A DNA stretch of 64,000 nucleotides from Streptomyces sp. MH60 (GCF_002939385.1 NZ_MULI01000003.1:62001-126000), one strand, 5' to 3'. Counted from the stretch's first letter, positions 30,951 through 39,114 are shown. Numbers and translations are program-made. The notes: generated by a model not told the origin, from the letters alone.

Positions 30951-32120
30951 TCAGACGAGTGCCTTGACGATGGCGTTCTTGTGGATCTCGGTCGTGCCGG
31001 TGACGATCCGGAACATGCGCAGGGACCGGAAGATCTGCTCCACCTCGTGACCGCGGGTCAGGCCGTCCTTGCCGTGGATCTGCACGGCCTGGTCCGCCGT
31101 GCGGAAGCACGCTTCGGCGGTGAACAGCTTGCACATGTTCGCCTCCACCGCGATGTTCTCCCCGCGGTCGGCCTTCGCGGCGGTGGCGAGGACCATCGAC
31201 CGGGCCGCGTACAGGTCGGTGGCCATGTCGGCGAGCTTGTGCTGGATGGCCTGGAGCGCCAGCAGCGGCTGCCCGAACGCGACGCGGGTCTTGGCGTGGG
31301 CGACGGACAGGTCCCAGGCGCGCCGGGCGGCACCGATCAGGGAGGGGCAGTGGAGCAGCCGGTTCAGGGTGATGCGGCCGATGCCGATGCGCAGCCCCTG
31401 GCCGACCTCGCCCAGCAGGTTCGCGACGGGGACGCGGCAGTCCTCGAAGACCAGGTCGCCTTCCATCCGCTGGCCCGACATGGGCACGGCGCCCTCCAGC
31501 ACACGGCAGCCGGGGGTGTCCAGGTCGACGAGGAAGGCGCTGTACGTCTCCTCGCTGTCCGCCATCCGGGCGACGACGACCGCGAAGTCGGCGAACGGGG
31601 CGGCGGAGCTGAACACCTTGTGCCCGTTCAGCACGTAGGAGTCGCCGTCGCGCGTCGCGGTGGTCCGCATGCGGCGTACGTCCGAACCCGCGTCCTGTTC
31701 GGTGAGGGAGAAGCAGCAGGCGCGCTCACCGCGGACGACCGGGAGGAGATAGCGCTCCCGCTGCTCGTCGGTGGCGTACTTCACGATCGCGCCGACGCGC
31801 AGCGGTCCGCCCATGTCGCCGAGGACCGAGTGGGACAAGGCCGCCCCGGAGGCGGTGAGTTCCTCCTTCAGGGCACACAGTTCGGTGAAGTTCAGTCCCT
31901 GGCCGCCGAGTTCCGGCGGCAGACTGATGCCGTAGAAGCCGAGTTCGGCGCTGCGTTTCCAGACGCCTTCCAGGGTGGGCCGGTCCAGCCTGCTCTCGGG
32001 GGTGATGCCGTGTGCCCGCTCGTAGGGGAGGAGTTCGTCGGTCAGATAGGCGCGCAGCCGGCCGACCAGTTCCTCCAGGCGGGGGTTGTCGTCGTAGCGG
32101 GGAGTGAGGGTGTAGGGCAT
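30951..32120 (-). CDS. Acyl-CoA dehydrogenase
   Basis: A 389-residue FAD-dependent acyl-CoA dehydrogenase, full length. RACCFSLTEQDAGSDVRRMRT is the flavin/substrate-binding signature, and IFRSLRMFRIVTGTTEIHKNAIVKAL the C-terminal signature with the catalytic-base region just before it. It makes the 2,3-enoyl-CoA in beta-oxidation, passing electrons to ETF. It lies between the acyl-CoA ligase (15 bases upstream) and the MFS/alkylsulfatase pair, which puts it in a fatty-acyl degradation operon. Chain-length preference cannot be read from the sequence. Confidence 0.92.
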   Translation of the reverse strand: MPYTLTPRYDDNPRLEELVGRLRAYLTDELLPYERAHGITPESRLDRPTLEGVWKRSAELGFYGISLPPELGGQGLNFTELCALKEELTASGAALSHSVLGDMGGPLRVGAIVKYATDEQRERYLLPVVRGERACCFSLTEQDAGSDVRRMRTTATRDGDSYVLNGHKVFSSAAPFADFAVVVARMADSEETYSAFLVDLDTPGCRVLEGAVPMSGQRMEGDLVFEDCRVPVANLLGEVGQGLRIGIGRITLNRLLHCPSLIGAARRAWDLSVAHAKTRVAFGQPLLALQAIQHKLADMATDLYAARSMVLATAAKADRGENIAVEANMCKLFTAEACFRTADQAVQIHGKDGLTRGHEVEQIFRSLRMFRIVTGTTEIHKNAIVKALV

Positions 32121-32135
32121 GGGGGTGTTCCCTGT

Positions 32136-33692
32136 TCAGTGGACGCGGCGCTCGGCGCCGGACCAGTAGGTGTCGCGTATCGCGCGGCGGTCGATCTTGC
32201 CGTTGGGGTTGTGGGGCAACGCGGCGACGAGGTCCACGGAGCGGGGCTTCTTCATGCGCGCCAGGCGTTCGGCGCAGAAGGCGATCAGTTCCTCCGCGTC
32301 GAGCGTGACCCCTGCCCGCGGGACGACGACGGCCTTGACCGCCTCGCCCCACTGCTCGTCGGGGACGCCCACGACCGCGGCCTCGAAGACGCCGGGATGC
32401 TGGTGGAGGACGGATTCCACCTCGACGGCGTAGATGTTGAAGCCACCGGAGATGATCATGTCCTTCTTGCGGTCGACGATGAAGACGTAGCCGTCCCGGC
32501 GTCGCCGCGCCAGGTCGCCGGTGAGGAACCAGCCGTCGCGGAAGCTCCGCGCGGTCAGTTCCGGCTCGTTGTGGTAGCCGGGAACGACGTCGGGCCCGCG
32601 GACGGCGATCTCGCCGACCTCGCCGTCCGCCACCGGGACGCCGCTGTCGTCGACGATCCGTACCTCCGCCTCGGCGAGCGGGCGGCCGCAGGACAGCAGC
32701 AGTTCCTCGTCCTCGCCCTCGACGGCGCGGCGGTGGTCCTCCGCGGAGAGGAACAGCACGCCGGAGGTCGTCTCGCCGCAGCCGTAGCCCTGGCCGAGCA
32801 CGGGGCCGAAGAGGTCCCAGGCCGCCCGGACCCGGGCGGGTGACATGGGTGCCGCGCCGTAGAGCAGATGGCGGAGACTGGAGAGGTCGTGGTCGCGGGC
32901 GTTCTCCAGCGCGAGGACGGTGTTGACCATGGTCGGGACCAGGAACGCGTGGGTGGCGCGTTCCCGTTCCACGGTGGCGAGGAACTCCGCGGCGTCCCAG
33001 CGCGGCAGCACGACGGCGCATCCGCCGGCGAAGAAGATGCCCATGAGCGGCATGCCGGAGGCGTGGGTGACGGGACCGGCGAGGATCTGCCGGTCGCCCG
33101 CCCCGACCCGGGTGGCCTGGTTCATCACCGACTTGCGCAGCAGGGCCAGCCGGTTGCCGTACGTCTGCACGGCCGCCTTGAGCTTCCCGGTGGAGCCCGA
33201 GGTGAAGTGCAGGACGGCGATGTCGTCCTCGGCGCACTCCACGTCGACGGCCTCCCGGGAGGCGGCCGCGAGGGTCTCCGCGTAGCCGGGACCGAGGTCG
33301 GCGGGACCGTCGTAGCCGATGACGGCCTTCACACCCGAACCGGGTACGGCCCGCCGTGCCGTCTCCAGGTGTGCGGCATCGGTGAGCAGGACACGGGCGT
33401 CGGACTCCCGCAGGAGATGGGCGACTTCGCCCTCGCCGAGGCGGGCGTTGACCGGCGCCCGGGCCAGACCCGCCTTGTAGAGCGCCACTTCCGTGACGAC
33501 CAGTTCCGCGCGGTTGGCCGCGAGCGTCGCCACGCGCTCGCCCCGGCTCAGGCCCGAACCGGTGAGCGCGGCCGCCAGCCGGTCGCTGTGGTCGTCGAGT
33601 TCCGCATAGGTCAGGCGGACCGGTCCGCACACCACCGCCTCGGCGTCCGGGTGGTGCTCGGCTGTCCGGCGTACGTAGCGACCGAGGTTCAT
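32136..33692 (-). CDS. Acyl-CoA ligase (ANL superfamily AMP-binding protein)
   Basis: A 518-residue adenylate-forming ligase. The P-loop-like LHFTSGSTGKLKA, the A5 motif GYGCGETTSG, the A7 aspartate TGDLARRRRDGYVF and the C-terminal lysine NPNGKIDRRAI are all present. It activates a carboxylic acid with ATP and CoA; long-chain or aryl acid preference is unclear. ATG 33692 is chosen because GGAGG lies five bases upstream. It is the first gene of the leftward operon and starts 14 bases from a 32-base element that recurs in front of the serine hydrolase gene. Confidence 0.9.
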   Translation of the reverse strand: MNLGRYVRRTAEHHPDAEAVVCGPVRLTYAELDDHSDRLAAALTGSGLSRGERVATLAANRAELVVTEVALYKAGLARAPVNARLGEGEVAHLLRESDARVLLTDAAHLETARRAVPGSGVKAVIGYDGPADLGPGYAETLAAASREAVDVECAEDDIAVLHFTSGSTGKLKAAVQTYGNRLALLRKSVMNQATRVGAGDRQILAGPVTHASGMPLMGIFFAGGCAVVLPRWDAAEFLATVERERATHAFLVPTMVNTVLALENARDHDLSSLRHLLYGAAPMSPARVRAAWDLFGPVLGQGYGCGETTSGVLFLSAEDHRRAVEGEDEELLLSCGRPLAEAEVRIVDDSGVPVADGEVGEIAVRGPDVVPGYHNEPELTARSFRDGWFLTGDLARRRRDGYVFIVDRKKDMIISGGFNIYAVEVESVLHQHPGVFEAAVVGVPDEQWGEAVKAVVVPRAGVTLDAEELIAFCAERLARMKKPRSVDLVAALPHNPNGKIDRRAIRDTYWSGAERRVH

Positions 33693-33705
33693 CGCCACCT
33701 CCAGA

Positions 33706-33737
33706 GTTTCGGAACAATGTGTTCAGTATCAATCTCG
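33706..33737. promoter_or_regulatory. Operator-like element, copy 1 (acyl-CoA ligase/tetR intergenic)
   Basis: Contains GAACA-ATG-TGTTC, a perfect 5-bp-armed palindrome, inside a 32-base block that matches the block at 34480-34511 at about 25 positions (shared GTTTC-GAACA--GTGT-C-GTATC-ATCTCG). It lies between the divergent ligase and TetR genes and is a strong candidate operator for that TetR protein. Confidence 0.7.
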
Positions 33738-33800
33738 CTGTCGGGCAACGTACGGGCAGCGCTAGGGTCAGGTCAACGGTCGTGACGAGAAGGAATCGAA

Positions 33801-34451
33801 GTGGACATGAAGCCCGAGGACCGCCGGGTCCGGCGGACGCGCGCCGCGCTCCGTCAGGCCCTGGTCGAACTGGTGCTGGACAAGGGGTTCCAGGCCATCA
33901 CCGTCGAGGAGATCACCGAGCGGGCCGACATCGGCCGGGCCACCTTCTACGCGCACTACCGGGACAAGGAGGATCTGCTCGTCGGCATCGTCCGCGACCT
34001 CGCACAGGACCGCGAGCGTCTGCTGCCGGCCGTTCGCCAGGCGCACGCCCAGGGCTTCACCGGCCTGCCGGTCAAGTACATCTTCGAACACGCCACCCAG
34101 GAACGGGACGTCTACCGCGTCATCCTGCGGGGTGAGGGCGACGGGCGGGCACTGCGGGAGTTCACCGAACTCATCCGCACGCACGCCGAGATGGCCTTCC
34201 GCGACCGGGCGGGACAGCTCGGCGTGGAGCCGAGGATCCCGCTCGGCATCGTCGCCCGCGCCTGGACCGGCGAACTCATCTCGGTGCTGAGCTGGTGGGT
34301 CGAGAACGACACGGGGTACACCGCCGAGCAGATCACCGCCCACCTGCGGGACCTGTCCGTCTACGGAAGGGTCTGGGCCACGGGCCTGACCCCGGTGGAC
34401 GCTCCCGGGGCCGTCGACCTCCCCGGGGGGCAGGGCGCCGGACCCCAGTAG
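33801..34451 (+). CDS. TetR family regulator of the fatty-acid/alkyl-sulfate block
   Basis: A 216-residue TetR protein. The DNA-binding domain reads RRTRAALRQALVELVLDKGFQAITVEEITERADIGRATFYAHYRDKEDLL, with recognition helix IGRATFYAHY. The C-terminal domain is of the TetR_C_7-like type. The start is GTG 33801 with AAGGA six bases upstream (ATG 33807 is the alternative). Copy 1 of a repeated palindromic element lies between it and the divergent acyl-CoA ligase operon and copy 2 before the downstream serine hydrolase, so it likely represses all three units until an acyl or acyl-CoA ligand binds. Confidence 0.88.
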   Translation: MDMKPEDRRVRRTRAALRQALVELVLDKGFQAITVEEITERADIGRATFYAHYRDKEDLLVGIVRDLAQDRERLLPAVRQAHAQGFTGLPVKYIFEHATQERDVYRVILRGEGDGRALREFTELIRTHAEMAFRDRAGQLGVEPRIPLGIVARAWTGELISVLSWWVENDTGYTAEQITAHLRDLSVYGRVWATGLTPVDAPGAVDLPGGQGAGPQ

Positions 34452-34479
34452 TCATCACCGGCGGTCCCACCCTTCCTCC

Positions 34480-34511
34480 GTTTCCGAACACCGTGTACGG
34501 TATCGATCTCG
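34480..34511. promoter_or_regulatory. Operator-like element, copy 2 (upstream of serine hydrolase)
   Basis: The 17-mer CCGAACACCGTGTACGG is a palindrome with one mismatch around a central base. It lies in the same orientation and context as copy 1 at 33706, including the conserved flank GTATC-ATCTCG. It ends 33 bases before the serine hydrolase GTG. Confidence 0.7.
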
Positions 34512-34544
34512 TGATGAGCTGATCCCGAACGAGCGGAGCGACAC

Positions 34545-35729
34545 GTGACCGGCACGGACCCACTGGCGGACCTTGTGTGGGCACGAGGATTCACGGACTC
34601 GGCCTGGGCGCGACGACACACGACGGCAGGCCGGGAGATCATGCCCAGCCGCCGCGTCTGGCGGGGCCCGGGCGGCCCCGGTGACCTGCCCGCCTCGCCA
34701 CCCGGCGCCCTCGACGACCTCAGCGTCACCGGCTCCCACGGACGTACGCTCACGCTGTCGGAACTGCTCGCCGAGGCCGAGACGGACGCCCTGCTCGTGC
34801 TGCACCGGGGCAGGCTCGTCCACGAGCAGTACCTGCACGGCTACGAGGCCCACGTCCCGCACTTCAACGCCTCGGCCGCCAAGTCCTACCTCGGTCTGCT
34901 GGCGGCCACCCTGGCCCATGAAGGACACCTCGACCGCGGAGCCCAGGTCACCACGTACGTGCCCGAACTGTCCGGCACCGCCTTCGGCGACGCCCAGGTC
35001 GAGCACCTGCTGCACATGGGCACGCGGATGAGCTACGCCGGGCGCCCCTACGACAAGGCCCTGGAGGCGCAGCGCTACTTCGCCGTCCTCGCTCCGCGAC
35101 TGCGCCCCTACGGCTACTCGGGGCCCGCGACCATCCGCGAACACCTCGCCACCGCCAGGGCCACGGGCGAGCCCGGCACGGAGTTCCGTTACGAGAACGG
35201 CAACGTCGAGGCGCTCGCCGAGGTCCTGCGACGGATCACCGGCCTGAGCACCTCGGCGCTGATGTCCGAGATGATCTGGTCCCGCATCGGGGCGGAGGAG
35301 GACGCCTACTACCTCGTCGACGCGGACGGGGCGGAGGCGGCCTGCGGCGGCTTCAGCGCCACCGCGCGCGACGTGGCCCGCCTGGGCGAACTCGTCCGCT
35401 GCGGCGGTGCCGTCGGCGACCGTCAGATCGTGCCGGAAGCCGTGACCGCCGTCGTCGAGGGCGTCCCCGACGGGTATCCGCGCCGCGTTCGCCTTCCCGC
35501 GGCACCGCCCGACTCACCGGCCACCCTCTCGTACCACGACCTGTGGTGGATCCTGAACGACCCCTACGGATCCTTCATGGCCAGCGGCATCCACGGCCAA
35601 CGCCTGTTCGTCTCACCCGCCCTGGACCTGGTCGTCGTCCACTACGCCTCCCAGGTGGTCTCCCCGGCGGTCCCTCAGGTCCCCCTCGTCCAGGCGTTCC
35701 TCGCGATCGGCAGGCGCCTCAACGGGTAG
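34545..35729 (+). CDS. SxxK serine hydrolase (class C beta-lactamase/NylB-like)
   Basis: A 394-residue enzyme with no signal peptide. The catalytic motif S110-A-A-K113 (FNASAAKSYLG), the Tyr motif Y216-E-N218 (FRYENGN) and the C-terminal SGIHGQ (replacing KTG) are those of the esterase, amide hydrolase and 6-aminohexanoate-oligomer hydrolase branch rather than true beta-lactamases. A cytoplasmic esterase or amidase releasing an acid for the neighbouring acyl-CoA ligase would fit. It shares the operator-like element with the ligase/TetR promoter. Its 3' end overlaps the convergent FAD monooxygenase by 11 bp. Confidence 0.87.
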   Translation: MTGTDPLADLVWARGFTDSAWARRHTTAGREIMPSRRVWRGPGGPGDLPASPPGALDDLSVTGSHGRTLTLSELLAEAETDALLVLHRGRLVHEQYLHGYEAHVPHFNASAAKSYLGLLAATLAHEGHLDRGAQVTTYVPELSGTAFGDAQVEHLLHMGTRMSYAGRPYDKALEAQRYFAVLAPRLRPYGYSGPATIREHLATARATGEPGTEFRYENGNVEALAEVLRRITGLSTSALMSEMIWSRIGAEEDAYYLVDADGAEAACGGFSATARDVARLGELVRCGGAVGDRQIVPEAVTAVVEGVPDGYPRRVRLPAAPPDSPATLSYHDLWWILNDPYGSFMASGIHGQRLFVSPALDLVVVHYASQVVSPAVPQVPLVQAFLAIGRRLNG

Positions 35730-37248
35730 GGCACGCGCCGAGGGGGCGCCGGCGGCCGAGTGCCCGGGTGAGGGCGGTCAGCCGCTCGGTGCGGCGCGCG
35801 GTCGGGTCGGTGGTGCGGGTGGTCCAGGCGACGTGACCGTCCGGGCGGACGAGGATCTCGGTCGTTCCGCGCAGGTCCGGGTGGTCGTCGTAGCCGGTCA
35901 CCAGGGCGGTGGTGACACGCGCGTCGGGTTCCGGACCGGCGGTCGGCGTGGGGCCGGGAGCCAGGTCGAGGTGGACGAACCGGGCGGTGTGCAGCAGGTC
36001 GTAGACCCGGGTGGCGGACGAGCCCGCGGCCGTCAGCGAGATGTCGGGCACCGGTCGTCCCGCCAGGGGGCCGGCGTCGGGGTCCGCGGGACGGTAGGCG
36101 GTGTCCAGTGCGGAGACCCGGCCGGCGAGCGTGCGGTTGACCTCTTCCTGGCCGAGGAGTTCGTCCATCAGGCCCCGCAGGGCGGCGGCGGGACGCTGGT
36201 ACCGGGGGACGAGGGTGAGCTCCATGAGCAGGGTCTGGATCTCCGTGTTCTCGGTCACCCCGCGGCCCACCGGGCGGCGCTCGGCGTCGTAGCTGTCGAG
36301 CAGGTCCGGCGGGGCCCAGCCCTGGACCGCGGCGGCCAGCTTCCAGCCGAGGTTCACGGCGTCCTGGAGGCCGGTGTTGAGGCCCTGGCCGGCGGCGGGG
36401 AAGTGGATGTGGGCGGCATCCCCCGCCACCAGGAGGCGCCCCGCGCGGTAGCTGTCCGCGAGCCGGGTGGCGTTGCCGAAACGGGAGAGCCAGCGGGGGT
36501 CGGCGACGCCGAGGTCGGTGCCGCACATCCGGAGCAGGATCTGGCGGAACTCCGCCAGGCCGACCGGCTCTGCGGACGGCACCCGCATCCGTTCCGGATC
36601 CACCAGGACCAGCCGGGTGACGCCGCCTTCCAGCGGTGCGACCAGCACGCCCGCGGCCCGGGCCGCGTCCAGGGCCGCGGGGCCGGTGTCCATGACCGCG
36701 AAGTCGCCGAGGACTCCGGTGAGCGTCTCGTCGGTGCCGGGGAAGCCGATGCCGGCGGCCCGGCGCACCACGCTGCGTCCGCCGTCGCAGCCGACCGCGT
36801 ACTGGGCCCGGACGGTCTCGACGCCTTCCGGCCCCCGTACTTCCACCTCGACCCCGTCCTCGTCCTGCCGCACGCCGACAACCTCGTGGCCGCGGCTGAT
36901 CCGCACCCCCAGCTCGGCCGCCCGTTCCGCCAGCAGCGCCTCGGTGCGGGCCTGGGCCAGGAAGAGCGTGTAGCCGTGCCGGGAGTCGAGCCGGGAGAAG
37001 TCGAGCCGCGTCGGAAGCTGGGCGAAGTGCCAGCCGGGGACCGCGCGGCCGAGCGGCAGGAACCGGTCGAGCAGGCCCCGCTGATCCAGCAGCTCCACGC
37101 TGCGCGGGTGCAGGGTCAGCGCCCGGGAATCGCGCTGCGGCTCGACGCGGCGCTCCAGGATCCGGGTCCGCACGCCCGCCAGGGCCAGCTCGCAGGCGAG
37201 CATGAGTCCGGTGGGGCCGCCGCCCGCAATGATCACGTCGTTCTTCAT
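35719..37248 (-). CDS. FAD-dependent aromatic monooxygenase (class A)
   Basis: A 509-residue flavoprotein hydroxylase. The Rossmann motif IIAGGGPTGLMLACELALAG starts at residue 6, the DG motif is CDGGRSVVRRAAGIGFPGTD, and the GD motif LLVAGDAAHIHFPAAGQGLNTGLQDAVNLGWKLA ends the FAD domain. A thioredoxin-like C-terminal domain follows, as in PgaE/RdmE/MhpA-type enzymes that hydroxylate polyketides, phenols or antibiotics using NAD(P)H and O2. A TetR-family gene is divergent across two tandem operators, the usual arrangement for a ligand-induced detoxifying monooxygenase. Confidence 0.92.
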   Translation of the reverse strand: MKNDVIIAGGGPTGLMLACELALAGVRTRILERRVEPQRDSRALTLHPRSVELLDQRGLLDRFLPLGRAVPGWHFAQLPTRLDFSRLDSRHGYTLFLAQARTEALLAERAAELGVRISRGHEVVGVRQDEDGVEVEVRGPEGVETVRAQYAVGCDGGRSVVRRAAGIGFPGTDETLTGVLGDFAVMDTGPAALDAARAAGVLVAPLEGGVTRLVLVDPERMRVPSAEPVGLAEFRQILLRMCGTDLGVADPRWLSRFGNATRLADSYRAGRLLVAGDAAHIHFPAAGQGLNTGLQDAVNLGWKLAAAVQGWAPPDLLDSYDAERRPVGRGVTENTEIQTLLMELTLVPRYQRPAAALRGLMDELLGQEEVNRTLAGRVSALDTAYRPADPDAGPLAGRPVPDISLTAAGSSATRVYDLLHTARFVHLDLAPGPTPTAGPEPDARVTTALVTGYDDHPDLRGTTEILVRPDGHVAWTTRTTDPTARRTERLTALTRALGRRRPLGACPTR

Positions 37249-37280
37249 GGAGGATCGCCCTCTCTTGCCTCACGCAATTA

Positions 37281-37316
37281 GTGAACGGTGTTCACGTGAA
37301 CGCTGTTCACTATAAT
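37281..37316. promoter_or_regulatory. Tandem TetR operators and a -10 box
   Basis: GTGAACGGTGTTCAC (37281-37295) and GTGAACGCTGTTCAC (37296-37310) are two abutting palindromes with 6-bp arms, followed directly by a perfect TATAAT at 37311-37316. The distance from TATAAT to ATG 37324 suggests a leaderless tetR mRNA. The operators also cover the region upstream of the divergent monooxygenase (start 37248). Confidence 0.8.
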
Positions 37317-37323
37317 GGGAGGC

Positions 37324-37998
37324 ATGAATTCCTCGTCAACCCGGCCGCGGGGGCGCCCCTCGCGCATCGACAGTCCCCGCACCCTGCGCACCGCACTGGA
37401 ACTGCTGGACGAGTCGGGCCTCGACGCCCTGACCATGCGGCGTCTCGCCGACGCGATGGAGGTGCGGGCGGGAGCGCTGTACCGCTACTACGCCACCAAG
37501 CAGGACCTGCTCACGGCCATGTCGGAGCAGATGATGGAGGGCGTCACCGAGCAGGTCCTGGCGACCGACGGCGCCCCGTGGGGCGAGCGGGTCGCGGAGT
37601 TCGCGCGCGCCCTGCGGACGGCGCTGCTCGATCACCGCGACGGCGCGCGGGTGTTCGCCGGGACCCACCCGACGGGAGGCAACGTCCTCGGCTTTTCGGA
37701 CGTACTGGTCGGCGTCCTGCTCGACGCGGGCTTCCGCGCGGACGACGCGGCCCGGACGCTCTACGCGCTGTCGAACTTCACCGTCGGCCACACCCTGGAG
37801 GAGCAGGCCGCCCGGTCGGAGGAGAACGGCGGACCGGGCGCCGCCGGGCTGCTGCGCTCCGCGGTGACGGACGGCTCGTACCCGCACCTGCACGCCGCCG
37901 TGTCCGCGCTGGCCAGCACGGACTTCGAACGCCACTTCGAGTACGGGCTGGGCCTGCTCATCGACGGTCTGAAAGCGCGCCGCCCGGTCTCTGGGTGA
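37324..37998 (+). CDS. TetR family regulator (TetR_C type)
   Basis: A 224-residue regulator with the helix-turn-helix LLDESGLDALTMRRLADAMEVRAGALYRYYATKQDLL and a C-terminal TetR_C-like domain (FTVGHTLEEQAARSE, then SDFERHFEYGLGLLIDGL), close to the classical tetracycline repressor architecture. The start is set at ATG 37324, seven bases after TATAAT; an ATG at 37315 lies inside the -10 box and is unlikely. Two tandem operators sit between it and the FAD monooxygenase, so it presumably represses both genes until an aromatic or polyketide-like ligand arrives. Confidence 0.88.
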   Translation: MNSSSTRPRGRPSRIDSPRTLRTALELLDESGLDALTMRRLADAMEVRAGALYRYYATKQDLLTAMSEQMMEGVTEQVLATDGAPWGERVAEFARALRTALLDHRDGARVFAGTHPTGGNVLGFSDVLVGVLLDAGFRADDAARTLYALSNFTVGHTLEEQAARSEENGGPGAAGLLRSAVTDGSYPHLHAAVSALASTDFERHFEYGLGLLIDGLKARRPVSG

Positions 37999-38091
37999 AC
38001 GGTGCCCCCTGCGGCCCGACGGCTACGCGACCGAGCGCGCCGGGCGTGGCGTGCGGCGGGGGTGCGGGCACGTGGCGGTGCCTCGGGGCGA

Positions 38092-38460
38092 TCAGGCGCG
38101 GTCGTGGAGGGTGACGTGGTAGCCGTCGGGGTCGGCGAAGGTGAACGTCCGGCCGAAGGGGCCGTCGACCGGCGCGGAGACGATGGTGTGACCGTCGGCG
38201 ACGAGGGCGTCGTGGATCTCCTGGACGCCGGTGGCGTGCAGCCAGATCGCGGCACCGATGCCGGGCTGGGCGACGGAGGCGAGGTCGGTGCCGGGCGCGA
38301 TGTCGCGGACCGCGAACGCGATCGGCTTCGTCTCGAAGACGACGGCGTGCGGAGGTCCGGCCTGCGAGCGGACGAGGCCGAGGTACTGCTCGTAGAACGC
38401 CTGTGAGGTATCGAGGTCGCGTACCTGGAGCGAGATGAAGTCGGGGCCGGTGGCGGGCAT
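38092..38460 (-). CDS. VOC family protein
   Basis: A 122-residue VOC protein: FISLQVRDLDTSQAFYEQYLGL forms the first module, and GVQEIHDALVADGHTIVSAPVDGPFGRTFTFADPDGYHVTLHDRA the second, including the DPDGYH metal and pocket motif. It is probably a binding protein or an isomerase/dioxygenase-type enzyme. AAGGAG is seven bases before ATG 38460. It is divergent from a MarR gene across two identical-arm operators, so it is the regulator's probable target. Confidence 0.88.
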   Translation of the reverse strand: MPATGPDFISLQVRDLDTSQAFYEQYLGLVRSQAGPPHAVVFETKPIAFAVRDIAPGTDLASVAQPGIGAAIWLHATGVQEIHDALVADGHTIVSAPVDGPFGRTFTFADPDGYHVTLHDRA

Positions 38461-38480
38461 GGTGGTGCTCCTTGTCATCG

Positions 38481-38524
38481 TGTCAGTTTTCTGACATGGG
38501 CCAAGGTATGTCAGAATACTGACA
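38481..38524. promoter_or_regulatory. Twin MarR operators (TGTCAG-N4-CTGACA, two copies)
   Basis: TGTCAGTTTTCTGACA (38481-38496) and TGTCAGAATACTGACA (38509-38524) have identical perfect 6-bp arms, with centres 28 bp apart. The second touches the first base of the MarR start codon. They fill the gap between the divergent VOC and MarR genes. Confidence 0.8.
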
Positions 38525-38994
38525 TGAGTCAAAACGGTGCCGGCATCGACCTGGACAAATCGCTGGGCTACCTGCTGAAAGAGGCTTCGAGCGCCCTGCG
38601 CGCAGCCATGGAGGAGGTGCTGCGGCCGCTCGGGATGAGCGTGACGCACTACTCCTGCCTCGAGTTGCTGGCCCAACGGCCGGGCCTGTCGAACTCCGAG
38701 CTGGCGCGTGGTGCGTTCGTGACACGGCAGACGATGAACGTGCTGCTCCAGACCCTGGAGCGGGATGGCTACGTGACCAGGCCCGCGGAGGCGCCCGTCG
38801 GGAAGGCTCTGCCCGCGCGACTCACGCCGCGCGGCCGACGGAGCCTGGAGAAGGCGACCGCAGCGGTCCGGTCCGTCGAGGTGAGAATGCTGGCCGGCAT
38901 GACCGAGGCCGAGCAGGCGAGCGCGTTCCGCAGCCTGCGGAGCATGATTCACTCCCTGCGCGACGGCGACGGCGACGGCGAGGGCGGCGCATAG
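38524..38994 (+). CDS. MarR family transcriptional regulator
   Basis: A 156-residue MarR protein. THYSCLELLAQRPGLSNSELARGAFVTRQTMNVLLQTLERDGYVTRP is the winged-helix core, with recognition helix TRQTMNVLLQTLERDG and the wing EAPVGKALPARLTPRG. Flanking helices form the dimer. Its own operator overlaps the start codon, so binding would block transcription of marR and of the divergent VOC gene. No metal or cysteine switch is visible in the core; a small phenolic ligand is the usual inducer. Confidence 0.88.
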   Translation: MSQNGAGIDLDKSLGYLLKEASSALRAAMEEVLRPLGMSVTHYSCLELLAQRPGLSNSELARGAFVTRQTMNVLLQTLERDGYVTRPAEAPVGKALPARLTPRGRRSLEKATAAVRSVEVRMLAGMTEAEQASAFRSLRSMIHSLRDGDGDGEGGA

Positions 38995-39034
38995 CCCGTA
39001 CCCCGCCGGTGCGGACGGTCCGCGAGGGCCGAGG

Positions 39035-39052
39035 ATGAGTACGACGACTCAT
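39035..39052. promoter_or_regulatory. Inverted repeat ATGAGT-N6-ACTCAT upstream of plsC
   Basis: Perfect 6-bp arms around ACGACG, 62 bases before the preferred plsC start. The position fits an operator; no regulator is assigned. Confidence 0.35.
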
Positions 39053-39114
39053 GCCGACACCGGCCCCCGCCACCGACGATGAGGACCTGCATCGCCTGGA
39101 CCGGGAGACTGCTC

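Noticed and set aside
27583-31134. A minus-strand frame open for 1183 codons across the alkylsulfatase, MFS and dehydrogenase genes
   Set aside because: Only its last 649 codons (from ATG 29532) are protein-like; the rest is an alternate frame of the MFS and dehydrogenase genes, kept open by high G+C.
29418-32843. A 1141-codon plus-strand frame opposite the MFS, dehydrogenase and ligase genes
   Set aside because: Antisense artefact; Arg/Gly/Asp/Gln-rich, with no recognisable domain.
34545-35729. True beta-lactamase
   Set aside because: It has SxxK and YxN but HG in place of KTG and no signal peptide, which fits the esterase/amidase branch better than penicillin hydrolysis.
37315-37323. ATG 37315 as start of the TetR gene
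   Set aside because: It lies inside the TATAAT box; ATG 37324 is better placed for a leaderless transcript.
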